Assembly (NCBI GenBank): GCA_012689375.1
Contig: JAAZLO010000082.1
Span: forward strand, 1-34,059
Origin: Bacillota bacterium
GTDB taxonomy: Bacteria > Bacillota > SHA-98 > UBA4971
Length of the DNA: 34,059 nucleotides
Direction: 5' to 3'
Numbering within the stretch: the first letter of the stretch is position 1; each line of letters opens with the position of its first letter. The translations under genes were made by a program, and so were the position numbers. The notes beneath the pieces were generated by a model that worked only from the letters and a program-made list of their open reading frames with translations, had not been told where the DNA came from and did not search any database. Shown here piece by piece: positions 33,075-34,059 of this stretch.

Positions 33075-34059
33075 CTACTTCATGTTCATTGCTTCTTTTG
33101 CCCCTGCGTGAAGCAATTTGCCTTCGTGGGTTGTGAGGGAAGAGGCAATTATTTCATCGCTTGTGTCGAAATTAAATTTACCGTTATCAGTGAAGTATGA
33201 TATAAAATTATAAACATTGTTTGCGAACATCCATGTGGAGCTGGTAGGTAGCATTCCCGGTATATTCTTTGTGCCGTCTATGCTTACACCGTATTTTTCA
33301 ACAACATCGGCAGGTTCCGTAATTTCGCAGTTGCCTCCTTGATCAATAGCTACATCAATAATTGCGGAACCGGGCCGCATTCCCTTTACCATCTCGCCGG
33401 TAACCAATACAGGTGCGAGCAGTCCTGGGATTAGTGCGGTAAGGATGACTATATCTGAATCTAAGACAGTTTCTTTGATTGCTTCCCTTTCTTTTAACAG
33501 CCATTCATCAGGTAGCTTTTTTGCATAACCGCCACTACCTACGGCAATCTCGGCGGGGATCCCGACATCAACTATTTTAGCCCCGAGGCTTTTTGCCTGT
33601 TCACGAGCGTCAGGCCTAATATCAGCTGCATGTACCACCGCGCCAAGGCGCTTTGCAGTGGCTACTGCCTGAAGGCCGGCAATACCTGTACCAATAACCA
33701 GGACGTTGGCAGGTTTTATCATGCCTACGGCGGTTCCGACCATTGGAAGGAATCTTGACAGTCTGTTAGAAGCCATCAAAACGGCTTTATACCCGGCTAC
33801 CGTACTCATGGATGTGAGGGCATCCATTGCTTGTGCTTTGGTAATTCTGGGGATTCCGTCCAGAGTCAGTGAAGTAACTCCTTGTTTTACAAGATCCTTT
33901 ATCATCTGGTGATTGGTTGGGGCAGCGGGGTGTAAGAAAGTGACAAGCACTTGTCCCTCCCTCATTAGATCAACCTCATGCTTTCCAATCTGTTCATTTA
34001 GGATAGGTTCCTTTACTTTTAAAATAATATCCGATTCAGCAAATACCTTTGTTCCATCA
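33075..34059 (-). CDS. pntAA: NAD(P) transhydrogenase subunit alpha, NAD(H)-binding part (5' end outside the window)
   Basis: The frame stays open to the right edge, so the N-terminus is missing; about 327 residues are present of a usual 370-390. An internal ATG at 33965 is not the start. The sequence 'RITKAQAMD' keeps the Arg-Gln-Asp residues of the RQD loop that contacts domain III, and 'VLVIGTGIAGLQAVATAKRL' is the NAD-binding Rossmann glycine loop, followed by Asp in 'HAADIRP'. It ends in the usual short tail. It binds NAD(H) on the cytoplasmic side and passes hydride to domain III of PntB. It is the first visible gene of the operon. Confidence 0.95.
   Translation of the reverse strand, partial: DGTKVFAESDIILKVKEPILNEQIGKHEVDLMREGQVLVTFLHPAAPTNHQMIKDLVKQGVTSLTLDGIPRITKAQAMDALTSMSTVAGYKAVLMASNRLSRFLPMVGTAVGMIKPANVLVIGTGIAGLQAVATAKRLGAVVHAADIRPDAREQAKSLGAKIVDVGIPAEIAVGSGGYAKKLPDEWLLKEREAIKETVLDSDIVILTALIPGLLAPVLVTGEMVKGMRPGSAIIDVAIDQGGNCEITEPADVVEKYGVSIDGTKNIPGMLPTSSTWMFANNVYNFISYFTDNGKFNFDTSDEIIASSLTTHEGKLLHAGAKEAMNMK

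Noticed and set aside
1-34059. CRISPR array or prophage
   Set aside because: No regularly spaced short repeats and no structural, integrase or lysis genes were seen; the repeats present are dispersed palindromic elements.

Overview
The window looks like chromosomal DNA of a moderately AT-rich, anaerobic Gram-positive bacterium, probably class Clostridia (Peptococcaceae-like). This placement is inferred from gene content: CsoR/CopA, ECF-type vitamin transporter S components, an iron-sulfur type two-subunit L-serine dehydratase, a 2-hydroxyacyl-CoA dehydratase type radical-forming system, a Firmicute CofE-like protein, an FMN riboswitch, strong GGAGG-like ribosome binding sites and frequent GTG/TTG starts. 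No phage, plasmid or CRISPR genes were seen.

Layout. 0.1-3.3 kb: a NitT/TauT-type ABC substrate-binding protein, a DUF441 membrane protein and an MFS exporter. 3.5-5.7 kb: two identical tRNA-Ser(GCU) genes flanking a small membrane protein and a YbjQ-family gene, then a REP-associated tyrosine transposase (RAYT) and tRNA-Arg(UCG). 5.8-9.0 kb: L-serine dehydratase (sdaAB-sdaAA) and a solitary DNA methyltransferase. 9.0-11.8 kb: a MacA-like adaptor and MacB/FtsX-like permease with no ATPase gene beside them. 12.1-15.0 kb: a DUF364 protein, an IscU/NifU-type scaffold, a DEDDh exonuclease and a LysM protein. 15.2-17.7 kb: hutH, then a riboflavin transporter gene (ribU) behind a promoter, FMN riboswitch and terminator. 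17.7-23.8 kb: a leftward run csoR-copA followed without visible terminator by two 2-hydroxyacyl-CoA dehydratase/benzoyl-CoA-reductase-like subunits and their ATP-dependent activator; a consensus promoter and a CsoR-type operator precede csoR. 23.9-30.5 kb: CofE-like protein, chemoreceptor, carbamate kinase, tRNA-Arg(ACG), an ECF S component and a lipoprotein. 30.7-34.06 kb: a proton-translocating nicotinamide nucleotide transhydrogenase operon (pntAA-pntAB-pntB) that runs off the right edge.

Three things stand out. (1) The transhydrogenase beta subunit carries two tandem copies of the nucleotide-binding domain III, and in both the Lys-Arg-Ser motif that normally holds the NADP 2'-phosphate is replaced by Asn-Leu-Asp. 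(2) The csoR-copA unit appears to continue into an uncharacterised 2-hydroxyacyl-CoA dehydratase-like system. (3) A family of GTGACAGGGGGACGGGGTTA-type repeats occurs at five places, twice as perfect inverted repeats (arms of 50 and 28 bp), often directly at the 3' ends of genes and once immediately behind the RAYT gene, its likely mobiliser.
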